Source: Verrucomicrobiia bacterium
GTDB lineage: Bacteria > Verrucomicrobiota > Verrucomicrobiia > Limisphaerales > DASXHY01
DNA length: 64,000 nucleotides
Direction: 5' to 3'
NCBI GenBank assembly: GCA_035629175.1
Contig: DASPIL010000098.1
Coordinates: 27,677 to 91,676, forward strand
Below, one piece after another: positions 28,775-38,452 of the stretch. Every line of letters starts with the position of its first letter. The stretch's first letter is position 1. The translations under genes and the position numbers were made by a program. Below the pieces are notes generated by a model, which did no database searches, was not told the origin of the DNA, and was given only the letters and a program-made list of their open reading frames with translations.

Positions 28775-29703
28775 GAATCTGGCTCTTCGGTTTCAGACGC
28801 CCGTGCCACGTACGCGACCACAGCAGTCGTAATGGCCAGAATCATCTGCGATTCGAGCTGGTCGTAATGCGGGTTGGGAGAGTGGTGCGGCGGATTCGAA
28901 GCGTCCTTTATTGCGCCAAGGGTGCTGTTCAGCCAATCGTATGTCGCCTTTCCCATCTTCTTCTCCCAACTTTTCTTCAGGACAGGAATTTTACGGGATT
29001 CGGTGTGACTTGGATCAACAGAGACAAGATCAAAAAACTTTTCCAAGGCCATCCGGCATTTCCCGACGGCATCGTCATAATAGCCGAGACGATGCTTCTC
29101 CTCTGCCTGCTTTAATGATTGAAAGGAGTGATCGAGAGCCTGGCAGGATTCCAACGGAACCGCCGGAAACTCTACGATATGAATTTTGCCGTATCCGATC
29201 CCAGGCAGGACATGCTCGATCCAATCTGATTGTGAGATTTCAATTCCTTCCTGCAGTCTGGCCAGAAAAAGATTTTCGAGTTCCCATGCCGCCTCACTTG
29301 CCACAATTACAGGACGATGTTCGTCGATATGTAGGTCAATCCAGAGGTCCAGTTTTACCGAGCCTCCTTCTCGATACTGCTCCAAAGCGTAAATTTGCTG
29401 AACGTCTAAACCGAAATCCAACGTCAGATGGGTCGAAACTCTACCATCTTCAGGCTTCATCAAACGGTTAACATATTCAGTCCTTGCCTCGGCGATTCTC
29501 GTTGTTTTTGGAAATCGAAGCTGCGCTTCAGCCGTTCGGAAGACATAACGCTTGTGTGAATCGCGTTGAAACGAAATTGACAGTGGAACCTGCCAGTAAA
29601 GGGACGCGCAGCCTGGATTGCCAGATCCCCACAGATTGGAGGTACTCTTATCCAGTTCGATCAACATTCCAGTTGGACCGCCGCGGAATTGTGGATGGCT
29701 CAT
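28771..29703 (-). CDS. Unknown protein coupled to DUF4268
   Basis: I start this 310-residue protein at the ATG at 29703, one base after the hsdR-head scar stops. The first two thirds look beta-rich (PLSISFQRDSHKRYVF; LTLDFGLDVQQIYALEQYREGG) and the last third is a helical bundle (LKQAEEKHRLGYYDDAVGKCRMALEKFFDLV), ending with a hydrophobic helix near LAITTAVVAYVA. I do not recognise the family. The four-base overlap with the DUF4268 gene suggests partner proteins, perhaps a target sensor and a nuclease (inference). Confidence 0.75.
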   Translation of the reverse strand: MSHPQFRGGPTGMLIELDKSTSNLWGSGNPGCASLYWQVPLSISFQRDSHKRYVFRTAEAQLRFPKTTRIAEARTEYVNRLMKPEDGRVSTHLTLDFGLDVQQIYALEQYREGGSVKLDLWIDLHIDEHRPVIVASEAAWELENLFLARLQEGIEISQSDWIEHVLPGIGYGKIHIVEFPAVPLESCQALDHSFQSLKQAEEKHRLGYYDDAVGKCRMALEKFFDLVSVDPSHTESRKIPVLKKSWEKKMGKATYDWLNSTLGAIKDASNPPHHSPNPHYDQLESQMILAITTAVVAYVARASETEEPDS

Positions 29704-29704
29704 G

Positions 29705-29932
29705 TTATTGTTCGAATCCGAGCACAACCGGAAACGCCGCCAGCGGGATTTTCGGGTTCAAAGCCGCCAGCTTGGATTGCAGCCGTTCGAAAAGAAAAAC
29801 CTGCTTGTAGTCCGTGCGCTCCGCCGCTGCTTCGCCCGGCGCGATGGTCAGGCCGGACAAAACCTCATAGCCCAGTCCAGTGAGCCAGTCGCGGGTGGCT
29901 TGTTCGACGATGGTTTCCGTCAGTTTAGTCAT
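29705..29932 (-). pseudogene. Scar ORF: hsdR head fragment (H1)
   Basis: This 75-residue open frame matches the first about 62 residues of a HsdR protein (RDWLTGLGYEVLSG, APGEAAAERTDYKQVFLFERL, LAALNPKIP) and then ends in a short unrelated tail. Its start directly follows the AAA ATPase stop (TAA then ATG). At nucleotide level it is much closer to the second head fragment at 25400-25630 than to the functional hsdR head at about 23.5 kb, so both scars come from another hsd lineage. Confidence 0.85.
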
Positions 29933-31537
29933 TTAGATGGCGGGCTTTGGAACTACTGTTTGCAAAGCTTCAATGAATTCTTGTGCGTTCTCGCTCCGAA
30001 GCCATCGCATAATCTGGTCAGAATATTTGAGCGCGAAGACTGCGCCTGCTTCTGAGGCCAAACCTTTAATTTTGTAATAGCGGAGAGCCGCGCTGAAATC
30101 ATTGTCTGTACTCACACGGCCAATCTCGGTTTCCCACCTTTTGTAAATCTCGGTTGGATTGATGGCGGCGCATGCGCTCGTAAAAGCAGTTGCTAACGCT
30201 TCTGCCCCATCCTCACCTTTACCAATGCGCCGGAGCTTCATCTCCATTTCTTGTCGGGTTAAGTTTGAAATGACTTGGACACTGTTTCTTTTCAGTGATT
30301 CCAGCACACGGGATTTAACCTGTGCCGCTGTCTCGTCTGGGTTTCGACCAAGCTTAGTCGCGGCAAGCCTTAGAACAGGCTCAACGAGAAACAGGTTTTC
30401 GACGAGCGCGACAGGAAGCACCGCTACACCGAGCTTATTAAGCATCTGGATGTCAGCCTCCGAACGACCATCATTATCAACTAGGCCGCCGCAAGTATTG
30501 TGATGCAGTTCCGCCATTGCAGCAAAACTCCGCGTTGAGTGTATGACAACCTCGCACGAGCCGCATGGCACAACTGTGTATTGAGGAAAGACTTTGCCGT
30601 AGATGAAGTAGTCCAGGTTGTCACGCTCTCCTTCAACGAAAAGAACTGGGCGGCGGCTTCCCATTACTTCCAGAAGCATCGATTCGGGAAACGCGTCTGT
30701 TTCAGGGACTTCTTCCCAATCCCATTTGTCATTTGTGTATTCACGCAGCCAAACTTTTGTTGCGTCTTTTCGTGACGCGGCGAAGCCAAGATCGTGAGTG
30801 ATGTAAACAAATGTGCAATCCGCTCTGGCAACCTCGACAGCGTCCCAAAGCCGCGATTGAATCGCTCGGTGAAGGTGCAACTCCGGCTCATCTACAATAA
30901 AGACACCATTCTTCGGCGCGCTTAAAGCCTCGCCAATTAAATGAAAAATTCCCCGTTCCCCGTCGCTCATTTCCTTGGCGTGATAGGATTTGGAGTCTTT
31001 CCGGTTTCGTGCTTCGATTCGGGTGCCAGTAATAATCAACTCGCGCGAAGGCAGGATTGTCTCCCAGATCTTTTTTACCACATCCAACCTCGTCACTGGA
31101 GGAGCAACATATTGGTTTTCCGCCTGCATCGTGACGCGATATTTGTCGCTGACCGTAAAACTTTCGGAAACCATGAGCGTAACCAAAGGTTCGAAGTCGG
31201 CGAGTAAAGCCGTCGCTGGTTTGTTTTGCCATCTGGTGTGGAGGCGATGATGCGCGAAGTCCGTAATGGAGTGATGGCCCGAAAACAACCTGAGTTCTGC
31301 TTCCTGATAATCTCTAGGCTGGACTCGCTCAGGAAAAACCAGAGATCGATGTGCCCCGACGCGGTGATGCAATTTCGCATCTCTGGAATCGAGCCAAGCT
31401 CCAAAACGTGTTTTACCAGACCCATTCGCTCCAACAACGACGAGCACACGGTCTTTTAGAGGTAGGATGTGCCCGTTCGGATGCTTGACCGTTGGTGGCA
31501 TGGGAACATAGCGAATGGAAGGGTTGTTCATACTCAT
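29933..31537 (-). CDS. AAA ATPase with DUF4435/TOPRIM-like domain
   Basis: With the ATG at 31537 (TAATG overlap with the preceding stop) this is 534 residues. ABC/SMC-type ATPase motifs are clear: Walker A VGANGSGKT, signature EMSDGERG, Walker B VFIVDEPELHLH, and THD in ITHDLGF. A DUF4435-like segment follows (RPVLFVEGERDNLDYF; GLVDNDGRSE), with the Glu and D-x-D spacing of TOPRIM nucleases. This is the layout of OLD/GajA-like and related defence ATPases. It is coupled to a GIY-YIG-like gene, suggesting a two-gene nuclease system. Confidence 0.85.
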   Translation of the reverse strand: MSMNNPSIRYVPMPPTVKHPNGHILPLKDRVLVVVGANGSGKTRFGAWLDSRDAKLHHRVGAHRSLVFPERVQPRDYQEAELRLFSGHHSITDFAHHRLHTRWQNKPATALLADFEPLVTLMVSESFTVSDKYRVTMQAENQYVAPPVTRLDVVKKIWETILPSRELIITGTRIEARNRKDSKSYHAKEMSDGERGIFHLIGEALSAPKNGVFIVDEPELHLHRAIQSRLWDAVEVARADCTFVYITHDLGFAASRKDATKVWLREYTNDKWDWEEVPETDAFPESMLLEVMGSRRPVLFVEGERDNLDYFIYGKVFPQYTVVPCGSCEVVIHSTRSFAAMAELHHNTCGGLVDNDGRSEADIQMLNKLGVAVLPVALVENLFLVEPVLRLAATKLGRNPDETAAQVKSRVLESLKRNSVQVISNLTRQEMEMKLRRIGKGEDGAEALATAFTSACAAINPTEIYKRWETEIGRVSTDNDFSAALRYYKIKGLASEAGAVFALKYSDQIMRWLRSENAQEFIEALQTVVPKPAI

Positions 31538-31977
31538 TATGAAAGGTCTTCGATGATGGTCTTGATCCGGTTTTCCCGGAACAGATTCCAAACTCCTTTG
31601 TGTTTCATCTTATGGCCCTTTCCGTTGCAAACCGGCACGCTGCCAAACATTTCACAGAACTTTACCAACAAGGCGCGCTCCAATCGAAACCACGTCCGCA
31701 CGTGCTTACGTCCCTTGCAGCTGACAATCGCGACGGTAAAACTTTTTACGCCGTGAAGATTGAGAATCTTATTTGCTCGGTATGCGACACTTGAAGCGAT
31801 TCGTGAGAGCCCCTTCTTGGTCGTTCCGATATAGGCAATCTTTGAACGTTCGCTTCCATATTTGAGCTTCTTGTTTGCTTTGATCACATAAACCAACCGT
31901 TCCTTCCCGAGACTCAAACGCGTCACGTGCATTGCATCTTCCGTGGGAAGCGAAACATTGAGGCGGCGTGCAGACAT
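31537..31977 (-). CDS. Small GIY-YIG-like protein
   Basis: This 146-residue protein shows a GIY-YIG-like order: YVIKANKK, then KIAYIGTTKKGLSRI (the YIG strand and Arg), then RLERALLVKFCEMFGSVPVCN (acidic residue and Asn). The first GIY is weak, read as VYVI. GIY-YIG domains are nucleases. The start overlaps the preceding hsdS-tail scar ORF by one base (TGATG) and the stop overlaps the AAA ATPase start by one base, so all three are translationally linked. The assignment rests on motif order only. Confidence 0.65.
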   Translation of the reverse strand: MSARRLNVSLPTEDAMHVTRLSLGKERLVYVIKANKKLKYGSERSKIAYIGTTKKGLSRIASSVAYRANKILNLHGVKSFTVAIVSCKGRKHVRTWFRLERALLVKFCEMFGSVPVCNGKGHKMKHKGVWNLFRENRIKTIIEDLS

Positions 31978-32096
31978 CAGTTGAAGGGTTTATTTGTTGG
32001 CACGCGCAACTCGCCCGAGAGCGGCTTGGGCAGCAGCGCGTCGCGCAGTGCAACGAGGGTTGCGGGAAATGTTGCAATCTGATTAAAACTGCTCAT
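31977..32096 (-). pseudogene. Scar ORF: hsdS tail copy (T4)
   Basis: A 39-residue open frame containing [21 protein letters not shown], the C-terminal signature of HsdS. It overlaps the SLATT stop by four bases (ATGA) and the GIY-YIG start by one (TGATG). DNA at about 31998-32055 closely matches the functional hsdS end at 34934-34990. Confidence 0.85.
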
Positions 32097-32695
32097 GGAG
32101 TCACGACTGGCGTTCGAAGCCAACAGATAACGAGGAGAACAATCACCGCTGCGACAATAACTCCAACACTCAATGTGAAGCTGAGGGGAAGTTTGTCCCG
32201 AAAGAACTTAAAATGCTTTTGTTCGTTAATCCAGTCAATCTGGTGTTCCCAAAAGAATTTGTAGTGAGCGAACCAACCGCTGAAAAGAATCTGATCGCTG
32301 ATTCCGGTTTTACCGTATTCCTCTTCGAGTGCCGCCAACTGCCGCTCCAATTCGGGCAAATCTGCATCTTTGGCTGCTTTGACATTGAAGTAGAGCGCCT
32401 TCAGTTTGTTAAAAAGTTGAGTCAGCTTCTGGCCAACCTCCGCATACTCCGCCTTTTTGTGGTCGTATAGCGCAATGCTGATTCCCAAAACACCCAGCAC
32501 GATGAACGCCGCTGAAAAAACCTTCGTTGCTAGCCAATCAACGAAAAGCGAAAAAATGCCGATTGCAGTTGAAGCAAAGCCAATGACTGCTGGCACTTTG
32601 TCTGTAATGTCGTATGTGGCAAAATGTTTCTTCGCACCGAACCCAACATTGTAAGCGGTGTCAGCGATATGCTTCAACAAATCTGGCTTTGTCAT
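32093..32695 (-). CDS. SLATT-domain membrane effector (CBASS)
   Basis: This 200-residue protein has two closely spaced membrane helices (about 35-53 and 60-77: AVIGFASTAIGIFSLFVDW and VFSAAFIVLGVLGISIAL), a long charged helix (about 80-130) and a third hydrophobic helix near the C-terminus (about 172-193). That fits the SLATT fold, predicted pore formers that partner CD-NTases. Its start overlaps the CD-NTase stop by four bases. When the cyclic nucleotide appears it would permeabilise the inner membrane and abort infection (established for CBASS in general, inferred here). Confidence 0.85.
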   Translation of the reverse strand: MTKPDLLKHIADTAYNVGFGAKKHFATYDITDKVPAVIGFASTAIGIFSLFVDWLATKVFSAAFIVLGVLGISIALYDHKKAEYAEVGQKLTQLFNKLKALYFNVKAAKDADLPELERQLAALEEEYGKTGISDQILFSGWFAHYKFFWEHQIDWINEQKHFKFFRDKLPLSFTLSVGVIVAAVIVLLVICWLRTPVVTP

Positions 32696-33999
32696 GTGTT
32701 AGTAGTAATTGGGACGTGTATGCGATCCTTCGCAACAACGACTCCGTTTTTGATGGCGTAACATTCAACGACATGATCACCCTTAAAGTTTGTCGTTTCG
32801 GTTTTTTGTTGATGGCCCTTGTCATCAACAATTTCGCCTCGAATGCAGTCTCTTTTTTGTGCCTCTTCGCCTCGATTGAGCACTTTCCATTTAAGCTCAT
32901 AAGGTGGAGGCACAGTGTTTTGGACAACACTGAAATTCAGATCCTTGTTCGCCAGCAATGGAATATGATACGCAATCATTTCTCGAAGCCGACGCTCAAG
33001 AAATCCCCTTTGTTTCACATCACAGTCAAGTTTCAGCGTGTAGCGAATGTCGACGGGAAAAAGGTCTTCAATGAATTCCTCAGTATTTCGCCAGGTGGCG
33101 GATGCCATTGCCGTTTTGGCCTCCTCAACTGCCTCGGCAGCAGCCGGGAACTGCCGCCCATAGACTTTTTTCCACTTTTCATTAACATTTTTCTGTTTCT
33201 TGTCCTGCGCTTCAATCGCTGCAAGGCAGAGGCGATGCGCCTTTCTTGCCTTTCGTTGAAACTTCTTCCTGACCTTTACATGCTGGCCACTGCCCGGCGC
33301 TGCGTAACGATCCTGTTCCGGCTGCTCACCCAAATACTTAAAAAAATCTCGGCTAAGCAAGTCGTAGTAAAGGTAGCTGCGACCGTCGTAATCTTTTGTG
33401 CTTTCCAGAAAATTGTAGGCTAGTGTATCGATTAAAAGGCCGCTCATTCCCAAGCCGTGTTTATTCTTCCATGCTCGCGCCATTTTGCAGAGCCGCTTCA
33501 AATTCAAATTCTTGGCGTTATCCAGCTTGGTAACGGCCTCCATTTCTTCGCGCGGCTTGGTTATTTTCCAACTACCTTCGTCTTTCGTGTCCGGATATTT
33601 ATAGCTTCCGTCGTCCTGTTCAAACACCGGCTGAATTTCGACATGGAAGTCTGCGTATGTAACCGTCACGACCAAGCGGTCCACACGAACATCTGTTGCG
33701 GGATACCGGGTGACTACCGCAGCTTTTACGTCCTGCAAAAGCTTTAGCTGCCGCCCGTCCTTGTAAGTGTTCCACTCTCCTTTCGGCATGATGTAAAGCA
33801 TGTCCAAGTCAGAGATGCCATCAATACCTGTATTCCTTCCGAATGAACCAACTTGAAGGACGTTCGCTGTTTTGGATTCCGTGTCTCGGAACTTTTTATT
33901 GAGCGCGGCTGTTAGCTCGCCGTAGCGAAGACTGATCGTCTCCGTGTTCTGGATTACGAGGTTGCCGAGAAAAACACTAAACATGTCAGCTACGGACAT
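32692..33999 (-). CDS. CD-NTase (SMODS) with AGS-C sensor domain, CBASS synthase
   Basis: This 435-residue protein shows the nucleotidyltransferase signature VGSFGRNTGIDGISDLDML (GS at 51-52, Asp64 and Asp66). The third acidic site lies in FHVEIQPVF, where Glu stands in the usual Asp place. After the helical SMODS core comes the C-terminal AGS-C sensor domain (PPPYELKWKVLNRGEEA, IRGEIVDDKG, HVVECYAIKNGVVVAKDRIHVPI). It should make a cyclic oligonucleotide after phage sensing. The ATG at 33999 follows AAGGAGG and overlaps the preceding scar ORF by 14 bases; an ATG at 33984 is an alternative. With the SLATT gene it forms a two-gene type I CBASS. Confidence 0.9.
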   Translation of the reverse strand: MSVADMFSVFLGNLVIQNTETISLRYGELTAALNKKFRDTESKTANVLQVGSFGRNTGIDGISDLDMLYIMPKGEWNTYKDGRQLKLLQDVKAAVVTRYPATDVRVDRLVVTVTYADFHVEIQPVFEQDDGSYKYPDTKDEGSWKITKPREEMEAVTKLDNAKNLNLKRLCKMARAWKNKHGLGMSGLLIDTLAYNFLESTKDYDGRSYLYYDLLSRDFFKYLGEQPEQDRYAAPGSGQHVKVRKKFQRKARKAHRLCLAAIEAQDKKQKNVNEKWKKVYGRQFPAAAEAVEEAKTAMASATWRNTEEFIEDLFPVDIRYTLKLDCDVKQRGFLERRLREMIAYHIPLLANKDLNFSVVQNTVPPPYELKWKVLNRGEEAQKRDCIRGEIVDDKGHQQKTETTNFKGDHVVECYAIKNGVVVAKDRIHVPITTNT

Positions 34000-34162
34000 A
34001 ACCCTCCTTCGTTTCGCGCGCCCGCAACTCGCCTGAGAGCAGCTTGGGCAGCAGCGCGTCCCGCAGCGTGGCGATGGCCAACGGGAGCAGCCCGTCATCA
34101 ACGCAACGCGCTCCGCCATTATCGACGGCACATTTGTAAACGTAAATGCGGTGCTCCCTCAT
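33986..34162 (-). pseudogene. Scar ORF: hsdS tail copy (T3)
   Basis: A 58-residue open frame: a short unrelated start (MREHRIYVYKCAVDNGG), then the HsdS tail [23 protein letters not shown]. The DNA shares 31 identical consecutive bases (34035-34065) with the functional hsdS end (34953-34983). Its start overlaps the previous scar ORF by four bases and its end overlaps the CD-NTase start. Confidence 0.85.
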
Positions 34163-34278
34163 GCTGTGACCTCCGTGAATTTTGCGGCCGTCGGAACGCG
34201 CAACTCGCCCGAGAGGAGCTTGCGTGGCTCCGGTAGCCTAGCATCACAAAATGAAAGTCGGTGGTGGAGTTGTTTCAT
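34159..34278 (-). pseudogene. Scar ORF: hsdS tail copy (T2)
   Basis: A 39-residue open frame ending in [21 protein letters not shown], a normal-looking HsdS C-terminus, preceded by about 18 unrelated residues. It begins five bases after the 208-residue cargo gene and its stop overlaps the next scar ORF (ATGA). Confidence 0.8.
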
Positions 34279-34283
34279 TTCCG

Positions 34284-34910
34284 TCACATCATTTCATTTG
34301 CTTTGCGCTTGGCTTCTTTGAACTCCTGCGATTCGTTGATCGCGCGAATACTTTCGTTAAGAGCGGCTTGCCGTGTGCGGTCTTGTTCAATGAATTTGCT
34401 GAACGCCTGCTCTGCATCATCCAATGCTTGCTCATTCAGGGTTTTCACTTTCCTGAACTGACGATAATCCACTGCGCAGATCAATAGATGAGCAACAATT
34501 GCTGCGGTGGAGATTGCTCCACAGTGGCAGACTTCGACCCACGGAATCACATTGCCGGCTGTTCCTTCCGCGTTATCGGGATAGGGAACAAGTTTTCCCC
34601 GCAGGCTCTTGCGTTCGAATCCCAACAAAATCGTGATCGGACTAGAGTCGCCAAGGAACTGTTGCCACTTGTGAGCCTCCCCCAAGGCGCGTTCTTCTGA
34701 TTGAGATGTGAAATCGAATAGGGAAATGCCCCCGAGTTGCTGACAAGCGTATCGGCCGCCCCAACGATTGAGCCATCCATCATTCGGTTTGACGAAGCTT
34801 TCACTTTGAATCTTGCGCCAATGTTCCGGGCTTGTGCGATGCCAGAGCAATCCGTTCCGCAACTCGTCCCAGAGCGGGTGACCAACATGCATCTCATTGC
34901 CCTCGTTCAT
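34284..34910 (-). CDS. Unknown protein translationally coupled to hsdS
   Basis: This 208-residue protein starts within the hsdS stop (ATGA overlap). The N-terminal region (LWHRTSPEHWRKIQSESFVKP..., RYACQQLGGISLFDF) loosely recalls the H-x-T...I pattern of ADP-ribosyltransferase-fold proteins, but this is only an impression. The middle contains PWVEVCHCGAISTAAI and the C-terminus is a charged helix (about 150-208). No membrane segment or signal peptide is clear. It is the first cargo gene after hsdS. Function unknown. Confidence 0.7.
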   Translation of the reverse strand: MNEGNEMHVGHPLWDELRNGLLWHRTSPEHWRKIQSESFVKPNDGWLNRWGGRYACQQLGGISLFDFTSQSEERALGEAHKWQQFLGDSSPITILLGFERKSLRGKLVPYPDNAEGTAGNVIPWVEVCHCGAISTAAIVAHLLICAVDYRQFRKVKTLNEQALDDAEQAFSKFIEQDRTRQAALNESIRAINESQEFKEAKRKANEMM

Positions 34911-36134
34911 GCGGTAGTCTCAACAAGTTCAGCAGGCACGCGCAACTCGCCCGAGAGCAGCTTGGGCAGCAGCGCGTCCCGCAACGCGGCGAGGGTGCGG
35001 GATTCTTCTTTGTTCGCCTTGATGCGCTCATCCAGTGGCGTCACTTGGCTGACAAATCTTCTTTGGAACTCAATCGGCGGCAGGGTGATTTTGAACCGTT
35101 TGATGGAATCGAACGTGATTTGCGGGAATGTTCCCGAGCGAGACTCAGCTTCAATTTGAAATTCCTTCAACGCCTCCGCCGAAGTCAAAAGCTGATACAG
35201 AATTCTCGGCTCAATCGTTTCAAAAGCGCGAACCACCATGAACTTCGTGGATACGACGTAATCAACCGGATCAAAATCCACATACGCGTATCGGCGATTG
35301 CCGGGGCGAATCTCACTAAACAAAATATCGTTCCTGCGGATGGCTTTCTTCGCCTGTCCCGGCAGACCGATCTTCGAACTGCGGTTAGAGTGCAAAAAGT
35401 CACCGCACAGCACGTCGCCGGTATTCACAAAAACAACGTCTGACACTTCCGAGAAATCGAATGTATTTGAAGCATTCTCTGCAACTTCTCCGAGAGTTGT
35501 TTCGCGCCAGCCTTTGGGGAGGGCGGATTGAGTGGCGTCCCCGCCTTCGCCAAGGCTACGGCCGGCAGGCACGAACCAGGATTTGAACAGGGTCTGGGCC
35601 AGCGCCTCCAGCGTCTCGTTCATCCGCCGGTTCAACTCAATCTTTGCGGACAGCGTGAAATACAAATCGCCGATGAACTCCTGCACCTTGCGCTCGGGGA
35701 TTTGGAGCAACAGTTTGTCGAAATCACCTTTCTTAAAGTGAGGGATGAGCGTGCCAACGTGCATTTGTTCAATCTGTGATTGAACAGCGGGCGAGCGCAG
35801 CACAGCGAAAAGGAATTTGGGATAAACTTTCTTCTCGTCCGCTCGAATTGCGACCATGTCTTGAGCAATGCAGAAATCTACAGGGTCGGGAACGAGGCAA
35901 ACCCTTCCAGGCGTCGCCTTGTTTACAAAAAGTATGTCGCCCGGTCGCGGATGCCCGCGAAACCATGTGTCGTAGGTTTCCTGCGACACATATCGTGCCT
36001 TCTCGTAAGTCGGGTAGAGCAATTCGTTCCGAATACAATTTGTCGCAATGAGCGGAATTCCTTTTTCTGCGGTGGGGCAAGTCTTTCCTCGGTTGTCCAC
36101 CACATCGCTGAGGAGTTCAGAGAATGGAAGCTCG

Positions 36135-36145
<11 letters not shown>
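34907..36145 (-). CDS. hsdS: Type I restriction specificity subunit S (HsdS)
   Basis: This 412-residue protein has the usual two target-recognition domains (about 1-150 and 205-370) separated by conserved helices ([68 protein letters not shown]). It chooses the DNA site methylated and restricted by the complex. It overlaps hsdM by 11 bases and the first cargo gene by four. The linker after KSWFVP contains an extra GRSLGEGG segment derived from a small palindromic repeat. Its C-terminal end is the sequence duplicated as scars downstream. Confidence 0.93.
35539..35570. repeat. Small palindromic repeat in the hsdS linker
   Basis: CCCGCCTTCGCCAAGGCTAC followed by GGCCGGC forms an imperfect hairpin with GCC/GGC arms. 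On the plus strand it reads [10 protein letters not shown], a peptide I recall as a common product of a dispersed palindrome. It lies between the two recognition domains of HsdS and does not break the frame. Confidence 0.6.
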
Positions 36146-37765
<1,620 letters not shown>

Positions 37766-38123
37766 AGAGTCTCGTCAGGTTCGGTTCCCAGGCTGGAAGG
37801 ATTGAACACGTCACACGTGGTCTGCTGCAAAGGGTTCAGATCCTGCCAACGGAATTGGCGTTCACGGTAAGGAACTATTGCGGAGTTTCAAGATGCAAGT
37901 TTCCTGAAACGAACGACGAAGCCTTTCAGTGTCACATCGACCAATGTCCGTCGCGTCATCCGTTCATCCATCCGTTCCAACGACAATCAACTGCGTTGAA
38001 CTTTCAGGCCGTGTTTGATCCGAACGAAAGCGAGCTATTCCTTGTCGCGGACAATGAAGCTCAGTTGCCGCTCCGTTTTATGTTGCCTTCCTGCATGCGT
38101 GACACGTCATTCACGCAGCGGAC
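37766..38123. other. Region upstream of hsdM, no gene seen
   Basis: This region should carry the promoter of the long leftward hsd operon, but no convincing box pair stands out. A frame open on the plus strand here (from 37855) runs into the repeats and relics to the right and has no protein-like pattern. Confidence 0.5.
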
Positions 38124-38306
38124 GGAGCGCGGCTCTGTGAGCCGCAGCTTCCCGTGTTGTCCGTTGATTCGGAATATTCGATCGCGTCCTTACCTGTCAT
38201 GTTGCTGCGGGTCTGCGACCCGCAGCAATGTGAAAGGTGGGGACGCTTCGGAAACTCCGGACGCTGCGGGTAATTCGGAGTGCTTGGGCTCACAGAGCCG
38301 CGCTCC
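38124..38306. repeat. MITE-like element with perfect 20-bp inverted ends (B1)
   Basis: The left end GGAGCGCGGCTCTGTGAGCC (38124-38143) is the exact reverse complement of the right end (38287-38306). Inside is a perfect 12-bp hairpin (38202-38213 with 38217-38228, loop TGC). The element is 183 bases. It is followed directly by an hsdR relic. Confidence 0.88.
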
Positions 38307-38400
38307 TGTGGCAACATCCGCTGCTGTCCGACCGGCGCAACATCGTGGTCATCGCGGACGAAGCGCATCGCAGCCAACAGATTTCATTGATGGCTTCGTT
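38307..38400 (+). pseudogene. hsdR relic 1 (Walker B region)
   Basis: Plus-strand sequence encodes [21 protein letters not shown] followed by a degraded FIDGFA region. The functional HsdR has [20 protein letters not shown], read from the minus strand. So this is a short inverted, decayed copy of the hsdR DEAH-box region, joined to element B1. Confidence 0.85.
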
Positions 38401-38452
38401 TCCAGACTGGGACTGCTTCACCTCGGAAAAGGTCGCGGGCTAACATTTGCGG

